This document shows positions 24,954-34,029 of a stretch of DNA of 64,000 nt, piece by piece. This DNA comes from Bacteroidota bacterium (lineage in GTDB: Bacteria; Bacteroidota; Bacteroidia; Bacteroidales; ML635J-15). The stretch is from assembly GCA_029558535.1 (NCBI GenBank), contig JAKQEK010000317.1:58321-122320 (forward strand). Direction: 5' to 3'. The notes beneath the pieces were generated by a model. The model ran no database searches and was not told the origin of the DNA. It saw only the letters and a program-made list of their open reading frames with translations. The position numbers and the translations under genes are program-made. Each line of letters opens with the position of its first letter. The stretch's first letter is position 1.

Positions 24954-26198
24954 TTGAATATAGAATTATTTATAGCAAAAAGGCTTATAAGCAAAAAACA
25001 TTCTACTAATAGTTTTAGCAGACCAATAGTTGCTGTTGCAATAGGTGGGATAGCTATAGGACTGGCAATAATGATAGTTGCAGTTTCTATTGTTACAGGT
25101 TTTAAAAAAGAGATTTCCGAAAAAGTAATAGGTTTTGGTGCTCACTTACAAATAGTTAATTATGACAATAATACCTCATACGAAACTCTTCCTATTTCAC
25201 AAAACCAGCATTGGATTGGGCAGGTTTCAGCATTGCCGGGTATAGAGAGTGTTAATAAATTTATTGTAAAAGCAGGTATCCTGAAAACTGACGAATATCT
25301 TCACGGTGTTGTATTTAAAGGTATTGATTCAGATTTTAATTGGGAATTTTTTAATCAGTATATGGTTGAGGGTGATACACTTATAATTGCTGATTCGGCA
25401 AAGTCAAATAATGTTGTTATATCTCAATTTATTGCAAAAGCTTTAAACCTGAAAGTAGGTGATAGTTTTGCTGCGTATTTTATTCAGGATCCTCCTCGTA
25501 TGCGTAAATTCAATGTTTTGGGAATATACAATACACAGCTAGAAGACCTTGATAAAATTTTTGTTTTTGTAGATATTAGACATCTTCGTAAACTTAACGA
25601 CTGGGAAGATGATCAGATTACAGGTTTTGAAATTCATGTTGATGATTTTTCGAAAATTTTAGAATACGATTTGGCTGTTAACAGAATTGTAGGAAATAAT
25701 TTTAGTCCGGATGGCAGTATGTTAAAAGTCAAAAACATACAGGAAGATTATCCCGGAATTTTCGATTGGTTATCATTATTAGATATAAATGTTTGGGTTA
25801 TATTAATATTGATGGTAAGTGTAGCCGGGTTTAATATGGTTTCGGGATTACTGGTTATTATTCTTGAAAAGGTAAATATGATTGGTATTTTAAAAAGTCT
25901 TGGAGCTGAAAATATCAGGATTGAAAAAATATTCTTGTATGTTGCAGGATTTTTGATAAGCAGAGGTCTTTTACTTGGGAACATAATTGGTATAGGGTTG
26001 TGCTTGATACAGATGTACACAGGAGTGATTAGTCTTGACCCTGAATCTTATTATGTTTCAACAGTACCGATAAATCTGAATGTAATTTATATAGTAATAC
26101 TAAATGCAGGAACTATGATTATAACTTTGTTGATGTTGATAATCCCGTCAATGATAATTTCGAGAATAAGTCCTGCGGACTCAATTAAGTTTAACTAA
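24954..26198 (+). CDS. LolC/LolE-type ABC transporter permease (FtsX family)
   Basis: A 414-aa inner-membrane protein with a TTG start (no in-frame ATG upstream; NIELFIAKRLISKKHSTNSFSRP is the typical N-terminus). Topology: transmembrane helix 1 (about 24-48, VAVAIGGIAIGLAIMIVAVS), a large periplasmic MacB-like domain (about 50-270), then three helices with the FtsX core (VWVILILMVSVAGFNMVSGLLVIILEK, IGILKSLGAENIRI, ending IISRISPADSIKFN). These permeases extract lipoproteins from the inner membrane for transport to the outer membrane. The cognate ATPase (LolD) is not in this window. The prsW-like gene follows at 12 bp. Confidence 0.88.
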   Translation: MNIELFIAKRLISKKHSTNSFSRPIVAVAIGGIAIGLAIMIVAVSIVTGFKKEISEKVIGFGAHLQIVNYDNNTSYETLPISQNQHWIGQVSALPGIESVNKFIVKAGILKTDEYLHGVVFKGIDSDFNWEFFNQYMVEGDTLIIADSAKSNNVVISQFIAKALNLKVGDSFAAYFIQDPPRMRKFNVLGIYNTQLEDLDKIFVFVDIRHLRKLNDWEDDQITGFEIHVDDFSKILEYDLAVNRIVGNNFSPDGSMLKVKNIQEDYPGIFDWLSLLDINVWVILILMVSVAGFNMVSGLLVIILEKVNMIGILKSLGAENIRIEKIFLYVAGFLISRGLLLGNIIGIGLCLIQMYTGVISLDPESYYVSTVPINLNVIYIVILNAGTMIITLLMLIIPSMIISRISPADSIKFN

Positions 26199-26209
26199 AA
26201 TAAAGAAAA

Positions 26210-26983
26210 ATGATTTATTTAAGTCTTGCTTTTGCCCCTGTGTTGATAATCCTGACTTATATTTATATCAGAGATAAATTCAACAGAGAACCATTTTGGC
26301 TCTTATTTTTAAGTGTTTTAGGAGGTATGTTTTCGGTAATTCCTGTTTTGATAGTTGGAATTGTTACCGAATTGTTTGCCCCTTTATTTCAAGGAATACA
26401 GTTGGCTTTTTATCATGCGTTTATTCAGGCGGGATTTGTTGAAGAGTTGTTTAAACTGCTGGTAGTACTTGTATTGGTTTGGGGTAGCAGACATTTTGAC
26501 GAAAGATTCGATGGAATTGTATATGCTGTTTTTGTCTCTATGGGATTTGCTCTCGTAGAAAACATAATGTATGTTTTTGGTGGAGGCTTGCAGGTTGGAG
26601 CTTTAAGGATGATTACGGCAGTTCCGGCACATGCAATTTTTGGGATTGCAATGGGTTATTACCTCGGATTGGCAAAATTTAATCCATGGAAAAGGTCAAC
26701 TTATTTGGTTTTGGCTTTTATTGTACCTTGGCTGATGCATGGTTTTTATGATTTTGTTATAATGGCAGGAATTGAATGGCTTTTGATAGTTTTTGTTGTT
26801 TATCTTATCCTGATGTATATTTATGGATTTAGGAGAATTCGTGAACTTGCAAGACTAAAAGTTAAACCAGGAGAAGAAGTTGTTCAGGATCAAACGACTG
26901 GTACAAATATTGATAGTAATTCGAACGTTAATGAAGTAAATACAGAAAAAACTAATAATTATGGAACCCAGGAACAACCTTGA
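26210..26983 (+). CDS. prsW: PrsW-family intramembrane metalloprotease
   Basis: A 257-aa multi-pass membrane protein with all three PrsW motifs: EExxK (Glu78, Glu79, Lys82 in FVEELFKLL), FxxxE (Phe113-Glu117 in GFALVEN) and HxxxD (His177-Asp181 in HGFYDF). There is an additional conserved His141 (VPAHAIFG). In Bacillus, PrsW cleaves the anti-sigma factor RsiW. Here the nearby anti-sigma-like protein of the ECF operon is an obvious but unproven substrate. The cytoplasmic tail is hydrophilic and low-complexity. The 3' end overlaps the next gene by 23 bp, which indicates translational coupling. Confidence 0.9.
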   Translation: MIYLSLAFAPVLIILTYIYIRDKFNREPFWLLFLSVLGGMFSVIPVLIVGIVTELFAPLFQGIQLAFYHAFIQAGFVEELFKLLVVLVLVWGSRHFDERFDGIVYAVFVSMGFALVENIMYVFGGGLQVGALRMITAVPAHAIFGIAMGYYLGLAKFNPWKRSTYLVLAFIVPWLMHGFYDFVIMAGIEWLLIVFVVYLILMYIYGFRRIRELARLKVKPGEEVVQDQTTGTNIDSNSNVNEVNTEKTNNYGTQEQP

Positions 26984-27362
26984 TACTATTTCGACCTTTC
27001 ATTATGTTTGGGGCGGATTGAAGCTTTTTGCTTCGCTTTTTGTTTTGATTTATGTTGTTATGGGACTGTTTATGTTTATGAAAGGAGCGGATTCAGGAGA
27101 ATTTGAACTTCAAATGTCGGGGGGAATATTTTTTATTTTCGGGATTTTCGGATTTTTAGTTGTAGTAGCATTGGGCGTGTTAAGTATTTTGTGCGGAAAA
27201 TATCTTAGAGAACGTCGAAATAGAGTGTTTTGCATGGTTATGGCTGCATTGGCCTGCGTCAATGCTCCACTTGGAACAGTTTTGGGAATTTTTACTATTT
27301 TAGAAATTGAAAAACCGGAAGTGAAAAAATTATTTGAAGACAATCAAGCAAAAAAGCGATAA
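26961..27362 (+). CDS. Small multi-pass membrane protein
   Basis: A 133-aa protein with three to four hydrophobic segments (about 20-42, 50-78, 90-115). The segment RRNRVFCMVMAALACVNAPLGTVLGIFTI recurs in many small Bacteroidota membrane proteins of unknown function. It overlaps the prsW gene by 23 bp and is presumably translated from the same message, so it may be a PrsW partner. It ends 17 bp from the convergent hisS stop. Confidence 0.75.
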   Translation: MEPRNNLDTISTFHYVWGGLKLFASLFVLIYVVMGLFMFMKGADSGEFELQMSGGIFFIFGIFGFLVVVALGVLSILCGKYLRERRNRVFCMVMAALACVNAPLGTVLGIFTILEIEKPEVKKLFEDNQAKKR

Positions 27363-27379
27363 TTTAAAATTATTATAGT

Positions 27380-28741
27380 CTATTTGAATTTATTAATAAA
27401 TTCGGTTTGAGGAAGTGTTTCTTGAGTTCCTGTTATCATATTTTTTACCGTAACAAAAGAATTTGCAATTTCATTCTCACCAATAATTACAACATAGCTG
27501 ATTTTTTTATTGTCAGCGTACCTAAACTGTTTGTCAAGTTTTGCTTTTTCCGGATAGATTTCGCAACTAATTGAATTCTCACGTAATGCTTTTGCCAGCT
27601 TCAAACAAACGATTTCTTCTTTTTTACCAAAATTGACAAATAAAACCTTACTAGATTTTGAGCTATCTTCAGGGAAAATGGCCAACTGGTTCATCACATC
27701 ATAAATTCTATCAGCACCAAAGGAAATTCCTACGCCTGAAATATCCTTTAATCCGAAGATTTCAGTCAGATTGTCATAACGTCCACCTCCACAAATACTT
27801 CCAATTTCAACATCGTTGGCTTTTACTTCTATAATTGCACCTGTATAATAATTTAATCCTCTAGCCAGACTTAAGTCAAGTTCGGTTTTGGATATAATAG
27901 GGTTATTATCTATATATTCAAATAGAGTTGTAATTTCTCCAATTCCCTGTATTCCAATTTCGCTGTTTTTAAGAGTCTCTTCAAGAAAATTAATACTTTC
28001 TTTTGTATTTCTTTTATTCTCAAGAATAGGGATTAACTTAGATATTGACTGCTCTGAAAGATTTTTTGATCGCAGTTCTTCACAAACTTTATCAATGCCA
28101 GTTTTATCAATTTTATCAATTGCAATCGTAATATCAACAAATTTATCGGTTTCTCCAATCATTTCCGCTATTCCTGCAAGGATTTTACGATTGTTTATTT
28201 TTATTGTAGTTTTTATTTTGAGAGATGAAAATACTTCATCAATGATTTGTAAAAGTTCAAATTCGTTGAGTAAAGAGCGAGAACCAATAACATCAACATC
28301 ACATTGATAGAACTCACGATATCTTCCTTTTTGTGGTTTATCGGCACGCCAAACCGGTTGAATTTGATATCTCTTAAATGGAAAATTTATTTCATTTCTA
28401 TGTTGAACAACAAAACGTGCAAAAGGAACAGTTAAGTCGTATCTCAATCCCTTTTCACTAATGGTATTTGTAATATTATTAATGTTTTCAGAAGTAAACT
28501 CTGATTGCTGAATGTTACTTAAATAATTTCCGGAGTTAAGAATTTTAAACAATAGTTTATCTCCTTCGTCACCGTATTTGCCTAGAAGTGTGGACAAATT
28601 TTCCATTGCAGGTGTTTCAATAGGAGAGTACCCGTACTTAATAAATACTTTTTCGATTTTGTCGAAAATATATTTTCTCTTTAGCATTTCAGCCGGACCG
28701 AAATCGCGTGTGCCTTTGGGTATTGATGTTTGTTGTGCCAT
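27380..28741 (-). CDS. hisS: Histidine--tRNA ligase
   Basis: A 453-aa class II aminoacyl-tRNA synthetase charging tRNA-His. Seen: N-terminal [11 protein letters not shown]; motif 1 region; motif 2 ([29 protein letters not shown]); the histidine-specific [25 protein letters not shown]; motif 3 ([11 protein letters not shown]); and an anticodon-binding domain at the C-terminus (about 355-453, [11 protein letters not shown]...). Length is normal. It lies 3 bp after ychF and is co-transcribed with it. Confidence 0.95.
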   Translation of the reverse strand: MAQQTSIPKGTRDFGPAEMLKRKYIFDKIEKVFIKYGYSPIETPAMENLSTLLGKYGDEGDKLLFKILNSGNYLSNIQQSEFTSENINNITNTISEKGLRYDLTVPFARFVVQHRNEINFPFKRYQIQPVWRADKPQKGRYREFYQCDVDVIGSRSLLNEFELLQIIDEVFSSLKIKTTIKINNRKILAGIAEMIGETDKFVDITIAIDKIDKTGIDKVCEELRSKNLSEQSISKLIPILENKRNTKESINFLEETLKNSEIGIQGIGEITTLFEYIDNNPIISKTELDLSLARGLNYYTGAIIEVKANDVEIGSICGGGRYDNLTEIFGLKDISGVGISFGADRIYDVMNQLAIFPEDSSKSSKVLFVNFGKKEEIVCLKLAKALRENSISCEIYPEKAKLDKQFRYADNKKISYVVIIGENEIANSFVTVKNMITGTQETLPQTEFINKFK

Positions 28742-28744
28742 TTT

Positions 28745-29842
28745 TTAAACATTAAATCTTATATGCATAATATCTCCGTCCTGAACTACATAGGTTTTGC
28801 CTTCAACGTGAAATTTACCTGCATTCTTAACTGCATTTTCCGAACCTAGACTTATAAAATCTTCGTATTTCATTACTTCTGCTCGAATAAAACCTCTTTG
28901 CAAGTCGCTATGAATAACTCCTGATGCCTCAGGAGCTGTCATCCCTTTTTTTATCGTCCAGGCTTTTATCTCTTTTGGTCCAACAGTAAAGAACGAATGT
29001 AGATTCAACAAATCATAGGCTTCGCGGATTATTTTATTTACACTTGGTTCTGATAATCCATAGCCTTCGAGGAATTCCAGTTTTTCTTCATCAGTTTCCA
29101 GTTCTGCAATATCTGACTCTAAAGCCGCAGCTACAGTTAACATTTTAACATTTTGGTCTTTTAGATAATCTTTTACTGCTGTAACATATTTATTTTCAGA
29201 ATTAACAGAAGCTTCGTCAATATTACAAACAAACATTACAGGTTTTGCTGTTAATAATGAAAGATCGGCAATATGTTTTTGATCTTCTTCTTTAACCTGT
29301 GCTGTTCTGGCGTTCTCCATGTTTTCAAGATGATTGGCATAAATCTTCAAAACCTCGATTGCTGATTTAGCATCTTTGTCTCCGACTTTAACTAATTTTT
29401 CCAGTCTGGTAATTTTCTTGGTAATTGATTCCAAATCTTTAACCTGTAATTCCAGATCAATAGTTTCTATATCGCGAACAGGATTAACAGAGCCGTCAAT
29501 ATGAGTTAATTTGTCGTCATCGAAACAACGCAAAACATGAATAAGGGCATCAGCATTTCGTATGTCAGCCAGAAACTGATTGCCAACGCCTTCTCCGGAA
29601 CTTGAGCCTTTTGTTAAACCGGGAATATCAATAATGTCAACGGTTGCTGGAACCAATTTTTCCGTTTTTTGAAATTTTTCAAGTATTTTCAATCTTGCAT
29701 CAGGAACATTTATTACTCCGATATTTGACTTGTTACTTGAAAAGGCAAAACTTGTGGTTTCTGCTTTTGTATTTGACATGCAGTTAAACAAAGTCGTTTT
29801 TCCACAATTTGCTATTCCTATTATTCCGCAATGTAAGCCCAT
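28745..29842 (-). CDS. ychF: Redox-regulated ribosome-binding ATPase YchF (Obg family)
   Basis: A 365-aa P-loop protein. Walker A is GIANCGKTTLFN (residues 8-19). IDIPGLTKGSSSGEGVGNQFL is G3. NIDE replaces the NKxD of GTPases, which is why YchF prefers ATP. A coiled-coil insertion follows (about 130-200), and a C-terminal TGS domain (about 275-365, WTIKKGMTAPEASGVIHSDLQRGFIRAEV). It binds ribosomes and links translation to oxidative stress in other bacteria. Operon with hisS. Upstream, TATTTTTG on the minus strand near 29850-29865 is a possible -7 element. Confidence 0.95.
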   Translation of the reverse strand: MGLHCGIIGIANCGKTTLFNCMSNTKAETTSFAFSSNKSNIGVINVPDARLKILEKFQKTEKLVPATVDIIDIPGLTKGSSSGEGVGNQFLADIRNADALIHVLRCFDDDKLTHIDGSVNPVRDIETIDLELQVKDLESITKKITRLEKLVKVGDKDAKSAIEVLKIYANHLENMENARTAQVKEEDQKHIADLSLLTAKPVMFVCNIDEASVNSENKYVTAVKDYLKDQNVKMLTVAAALESDIAELETDEEKLEFLEGYGLSEPSVNKIIREAYDLLNLHSFFTVGPKEIKAWTIKKGMTAPEASGVIHSDLQRGFIRAEVMKYEDFISLGSENAVKNAGKFHVEGKTYVVQDGDIMHIRFNV

Positions 29843-29982
29843 CGTTTTTTTGATTACAAAAATAGTTAAAATTATTTAATGAAAATTAATTCACAATTTT
29901 GAATTGAAAATGATAATAAGAAGAATGTTGAATATCAGGTTTCTTATTTGTAATAAGCTATTAAAATTACAATTGAAATTAT

Positions 29983-30012
29983 TTTGTAATTGAAATTGTT
30001 TAATTATATTTG
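29983..30012 (+). promoter_or_regulatory. Bacteroidota-type promoter of the transglutaminase operon
   Basis: TTTG at 29983-29986, an 18-base spacer, then TATATTTG at 30005-30012. Both elements match the consensus. The ATG follows 31 bases after the -7 element. Confidence 0.6.
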
Positions 30013-30043
30013 TGCTTATTATAATTTAATGCTGTAATATAAT

Positions 30044-31684
30044 ATGAGAAATAAAAGATGGTTTTCATTTTTAATTCCCGCTGTTTTAGTGTTTATTGGA
30101 ATTATTTTTATTATTATTCATTTCATTAAGATAAATAAGGGGCAATTAGTTTGTGAAATTGATAGTAATCAATTTGTAATGCCAGCAACATATAAAGTGC
30201 ATTCAAATAGTGCAGTCTTAGACGGGAAGTATTATTTGTTTAAGATGTTACTACACAATGAATTCAAAAAGACTCTAAAAAATGTTGTTGTTAAATATAA
30301 CATCCCTGGTTATATTGAATGGACAGAGTTATGTTGTATAGGGAAATTATCTGCAGGGCAGGATGTTTCATTAGCATGTTTTCCGAAATTTGACCCATCA
30401 ATTGTTAAAAAGACAACTCAATCTGTTGAAAGTGTTAATATTCAGATTAGCTGGGATGGGTTAAATGAAAATGAGATAATTGAAAAAAGTTTCACTTTTG
30501 ACATGTTAAGTGTTAATGATTTTGCTCATACTTCTATTGATAAAGATGAATTAATAAGTTATAGTGATATGACTGACAATCGAGAATTATTAGCATGTTA
30601 TGTTACACCAGATGACCCTGTAATTCAATATTACACTTCATTAATACAATCAGAATTGTTAAAAGGAGATCAGGCTGCCGTTTCCAAATCAGAAGAAGAT
30701 GCTGTTAGAGCGTTATTTGGGATTTATGAAATGACAAAACAAATGAAAATGGTTTATAGTGGGGCAAAAGGTATACCGAAAGACGCCGGAGATGTTACTA
30801 GTTTAATTCAAAATATTCGTTTACCAAGAGATGTCGTAACTGGTAATACAGGCTTATGTATAGAATTAAGTTTATTATATTCAAGTGTCTTGTCTAGGAT
30901 GGGTTTAAATCCTGTCATCTTCTTAATTCCTGGTCATGCTTTTCCTGGAGTTGAAGTAAATGGGGTTTATTATGCAGTTGAGGCAACTGGAATCAGTGGA
31001 GAGGGGTTAGGTTATGTAGCCAGCCTTGAAGAAGCATATACTGTAGGGATGCAAAATCTTGAAGTGTTTTTTAATGAATACTTACCTTCAGGAACAGGTT
31101 TTATTTTAGATATCAATTACTTACATAGTATTGGTATTCTTCCAATGGAATTGGGCGATGACCAATTTTGTAAAAATAAAATAGATGATATCTATAAAAA
31201 TAAAGTTAAGTTTAGTAATAATTATTATGCAAATGTTTATAGTACGTATTCTAATACGAGTGATCAATCTCAGAATAGAGAAAGTTCAAATGCTAAAAGG
31301 TTTAGTGGAACATTTTCATTCGATATCCCAACTCAGTGGATAACTAATTATTCCCCAAATCCTTATTATACAACACTTACAGCGATAGTAACATCTCCGG
31401 ATCAAATTGTTAGTATCAATGTATTTGATATTCCTGCAAATTCAATAGCAGATGCGATGAATTATTTATATAATGAATTTGCTAATAATGGTACCGTATT
31501 ACAATATAGTATTCAAGGACAAAATTTGAGTGGATATACATTTTACCAAAATGCGTCGAGCCAGTGGGTAGGCAAGATTGGTAAGGTGAAAGGCGGTTAT
31601 AGGCTAATTGCAATTTCTGTAAATACTAATTACTATAACAGTTATATTGGAGTTATTGAGAAAATTTATAACAGCATTAGATAG
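30044..31684 (+). CDS. Membrane-anchored transglutaminase-like protein
   Basis: A 546-aa protein with an N-terminal membrane anchor (about 7-28, FSFLIPAVLVFIGIIFIIIHF), a beta-sandwich region (about 50-165), and a transglutaminase-like core. Candidate catalytic residues are Cys272 (GLCIELSLLY), His298 (PGHAFPGV) and Glu313 (VEATG, where Asp is more usual). The C-terminal region (about 410-546) resembles a PsbP/DUF1795-type fold (FSFDIPTQWI...). Bacterial members are often proteases or amidases rather than crosslinkers, so activity is uncertain. It is translated together with the next gene: the annotated ATG of the latter is 4 bp past this stop. Confidence 0.75.
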   Translation: MRNKRWFSFLIPAVLVFIGIIFIIIHFIKINKGQLVCEIDSNQFVMPATYKVHSNSAVLDGKYYLFKMLLHNEFKKTLKNVVVKYNIPGYIEWTELCCIGKLSAGQDVSLACFPKFDPSIVKKTTQSVESVNIQISWDGLNENEIIEKSFTFDMLSVNDFAHTSIDKDELISYSDMTDNRELLACYVTPDDPVIQYYTSLIQSELLKGDQAAVSKSEEDAVRALFGIYEMTKQMKMVYSGAKGIPKDAGDVTSLIQNIRLPRDVVTGNTGLCIELSLLYSSVLSRMGLNPVIFLIPGHAFPGVEVNGVYYAVEATGISGEGLGYVASLEEAYTVGMQNLEVFFNEYLPSGTGFILDINYLHSIGILPMELGDDQFCKNKIDDIYKNKVKFSNNYYANVYSTYSNTSDQSQNRESSNAKRFSGTFSFDIPTQWITNYSPNPYYTTLTAIVTSPDQIVSINVFDIPANSIADAMNYLYNEFANNGTVLQYSIQGQNLSGYTFYQNASSQWVGKIGKVKGGYRLIAISVNTNYYNSYIGVIEKIYNSIR

Positions 31685-31688
31685 CAAT

Positions 31689-32303
31689 ATGAAAAAGATA
31701 TTATTATTATTTATTGGGTTGATTTGTTTATACTTTAGTGTTCAATCGCAAGATATGATTAAAGAGACATATAATTATAAAATTAGTGAAAATGGAGATG
31801 CAACAGTTGTCTTTTCAAGAACATATACAGCTGCTGAATGGCAACAATCATTAAGTTTTATTAGTAACGAAGGGCTACTTATAACTGGTCTGAAAAGGAT
31901 TTTTCCTAAATATTTTTTGGAGGATTTTAAATTTACCAAAAACGAAGAACAAAGATCATTCAATATGAGTTTTGTTATTCGAGGGTTTTGTGAAACTGAT
32001 AAAAAAGGAAACATAATTATCAAATTTATGTCTAAAGATGCGGATATAAAAAAGATATCAGAAGAAGATAATAAATTTATGTCAGTTGAAACTAATATTT
32101 TATATAATACTCTGGAAACCCATATTTTCGAATTGCCTAAAAATGCTAAAAATGTAAGTGTTGAAAAGGATTCTTTTGGCTATCCATATATTAAATTTGA
32201 TATGTCGCATTTGTATATAAAAAATTATTTCTGGCTTTTTTCAGGTGTATTATCTCTGATTATTGGGTCTGTTTTTTTGTTTTTTATTATGAAAAAAAAG
32301 TGA
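31689..32303 (+). CDS. Exported protein with C-terminal membrane anchor, unknown function
   Basis: The start is the ATG at 31689 (MKKILLLF...), 4 bp after the transglutaminase-like gene; an upstream ATG at 31647 overlaps that gene and lacks a signal peptide. 204 aa: signal peptide to ~VQSQ, a beta-rich periplasmic domain, then a transmembrane helix (about 180-200, FWLFSGVLSLIIGSVFLFF) and a basic tail (MKKK). I do not recognise the family. Position and topology suggest it works with the transglutaminase-like protein. Confidence 0.65.
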   Translation: MKKILLLFIGLICLYFSVQSQDMIKETYNYKISENGDATVVFSRTYTAAEWQQSLSFISNEGLLITGLKRIFPKYFLEDFKFTKNEEQRSFNMSFVIRGFCETDKKGNIIIKFMSKDADIKKISEEDNKFMSVETNILYNTLETHIFELPKNAKNVSVEKDSFGYPYIKFDMSHLYIKNYFWLFSGVLSLIIGSVFLFFIMKKK

Positions 32304-32366
32304 TTTACGAAATTAAGTTAGACTATTGAGATTATTATATAATATTAATTTTTTAATTTTAAAGTT

Positions 32367-33158
32367 ATGAGAAGGAAAATGTTTGTATCATTTGTTTTAA
32401 TTGGTTTTATTATTTCTTTTAATTCATGTCAAAAAGAGCCTGTTGCAGGTTTTACTGTTGATAAAAGTGATGTAGTTACTGGAGAAACTATAACATTCAC
32501 AAACACAACTGTTGATGGCGTTACATATTTATGGGATTTTGGAGATGGACAAACTTCAGACATAGAAAATCCGACACATAAATATGAAGAAGAGGGTGAT
32601 TATACTGTTAAATTAAGTGCTTTTTCGAAAAATGGTAAAAAAACTAATGAGTCTACCACAGTGATTAATGTTAAAAAAGCAAATGAAATAGGTTATGATG
32701 GGAATAAGTATCCAGTAGAAAGAGCTTATGTTGAGATGTGGGGAAATTATTATGGATATTATTCTAATTATCTTTTTGCTTTATATTTAGTAGATAATAG
32801 TATAGTAATTAATGATCAAAACACAAATCCAACTACAACATATACTGGGGAAGGTAATCTAATTCAAATACTTCTTTTATCTTCTTCAAATACTTCACTG
32901 ACTCCTGGAACGTATTACTTTTCTTCAAATGATGTTGCATTTACTTTCTTTGATGGCTTCATGGGGTTAGGTTATAATCTTGCTAACGAAACTGGTACAG
33001 CAATAAATTGTGTAGGAGGAACAGTAATTGTCTCACAAGTTGGATCAACTTATGTCTTTGATATATCTTTATCTACTAATGAAGGTAAGATTATTTATGG
33101 GCATTATGAAGGTAACATAATTAGTTATGATTATCGGGATGGAAAAGGAGTATTATAA
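32367..33158 (+). CDS. PKD-domain lipoprotein
   Basis: A 263-aa lipoprotein: signal peptide with lipobox-like SFNSC (Cys at about 21), then a PKD domain (about 28-105) with the diagnostic YLWDFGDGQTSDIENPTHKYEEEG. A ~150-residue beta-rich C-terminal domain with no recognised motif follows. PKD domains mediate binding at the cell surface. No T9SS sorting domain is present, so it is anchored by lipid. It is isolated; accessory-looking genes surround it. Confidence 0.8.
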   Translation: MRRKMFVSFVLIGFIISFNSCQKEPVAGFTVDKSDVVTGETITFTNTTVDGVTYLWDFGDGQTSDIENPTHKYEEEGDYTVKLSAFSKNGKKTNESTTVINVKKANEIGYDGNKYPVERAYVEMWGNYYGYYSNYLFALYLVDNSIVINDQNTNPTTTYTGEGNLIQILLLSSSNTSLTPGTYYFSSNDVAFTFFDGFMGLGYNLANETGTAINCVGGTVIVSQVGSTYVFDISLSTNEGKIIYGHYEGNIISYDYRDGKGVL

Positions 33159-33242
33159 TTAATTTGTGTATGTCATATAAAAGGATTGATAAGTGTATAA
33201 AGGCTTATTAGATTTTAATTACTCCTGAAGCTAAAGATTTTT

Positions 33243-33574
33243 ATGAAAAGGTTATTAGAATTTTTTTTGTGGTTAGTAGGAGTTTTATTAACTGTTAGTA
33301 TTAAGTAACAATACATATCTCAATTTGGATATAACTTCTCTTCTGCTGGCAAACCAATAATAGAATTAGAGTATTTTGATGCCCCAAGATGGTTTTGAAA
33401 AAAAATAAATCTACAAATTGGTGCTGGGCTGCTTGTATTTGGAGAGTTCAGTTATTTTATGATTCATATAGATATTACGGTAACAATTATCATATGAACA
33501 ATCTTAACCCAATTCCTTCTGATGAAGATGATTTGTGGACAAAACCAACATTAACTGTAAGAGATATCGTATGA
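33243..33574 (+). pseudogene. Decayed papain-like cysteine protease gene
   Basis: Three pieces suggest a ruined gene. (1) From 33243, MKRLLEFFLWLVGVLLTVSIK resembles a signal peptide and hits TAA at 33306-33308. (2) The same frame stays open for ~29 codons (QYISQFGYNFSSAGKPIIEL... DAPRWF) to a second stop. (3) Another frame from 33389 encodes NWCWAACIWRV, the active-site cysteine motif of papain-like C70-type peptidases, and stops early after 61 codons, before any catalytic histidine. A frameshift near the run of eight As (~33395) plus truncation would explain this. An alternative frame upstream reads TPEAKDFYEKVI, perhaps from another lost gene. Confidence 0.55.
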
Positions 33575-33668
33575 TAAATTCGTCTGCAATTTTTTTGTTT
33601 TATTTTAAAACAATCATCGCGTCATGTCTTTGTTCTTTTAATTTTATTTAGAGAAAAACGAGTTAAGT

Positions 33669-33845
33669 TTATTTGTTTTTATCATACCAATATTTTGAAT
33701 AACTCGGAATAAAAATCAAGGAAAGCGTAACTACACTTATTAATAATAAAATGCTTCCACCAGTGAAATGCATAGTTTTAAACAAAACACATAAAATCGC
33801 AGTGGAAAGTCCTGTTGCTCCTGAAATTGCTACTAATTTTTTCAT
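33669..33845 (-). CDS. 58-aa membrane protein resembling the GldL N-terminus
   Basis: An ORF of 58 codons on the minus strand, ATG at 33843-33845, stop TAA at 33669-33671. The product (MKKLVAISGATGLSTAILCV, then LFKTMHFTGGSILLLISVV, TLSLIFIPSYSKYWYDKNK) has two hydrophobic helices joined by LFKTMHFTGG. That segment matches the G-x-L-F-K-x-x-H-[WF]-[PT]-G-[AG] motif of GldL-type and other small Bacteroidota membrane proteins. In GldL this segment belongs to the proton-channel part of the T9SS/gliding motor. Here only the two helices are present, so it could be a stand-alone relative or a fragment. It is divergent from the lipoprotein gene at 34030. Confidence 0.55.
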   Translation of the reverse strand: MKKLVAISGATGLSTAILCVLFKTMHFTGGSILLLISVVTLSLIFIPSYSKYWYDKNK

Positions 33846-33985
33846 GTCTAAAATTTTTAATGATTAAAAAAAGCATAATAACTATTTAAAAAACGAAAAT
33901 GTTTGGTTATTATTACTTTAATATGTCAACTTTTGTGTTAAAAATTCGTCCTTATGTAAATATTTAAAAGCTAATACTAAATGGT

Positions 33986-34016
33986 TTTGTAAATTTGTTA
34001 TATAATTGTAAGTTTG
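33986..34016 (+). promoter_or_regulatory. Bacteroidota-type promoter of the 296-aa lipoprotein gene
   Basis: TTTG at 33986-33989, a 19-base spacer, then TAAGTTTG at 34009-34016. Both match the consensus. The ATG comes only 13 bases after the -7 element, so the leader must be very short. Confidence 0.55.
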
Positions 34017-34029
34017 TAAAAAAAAGTAG

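Noticed and set aside
33389..33574. 61-aa ORF with NWCWAAC as a stand-alone gene
   Set aside because: It has no signal peptide of its own and lacks the catalytic histidine half; better explained as part of a decayed protease gene.
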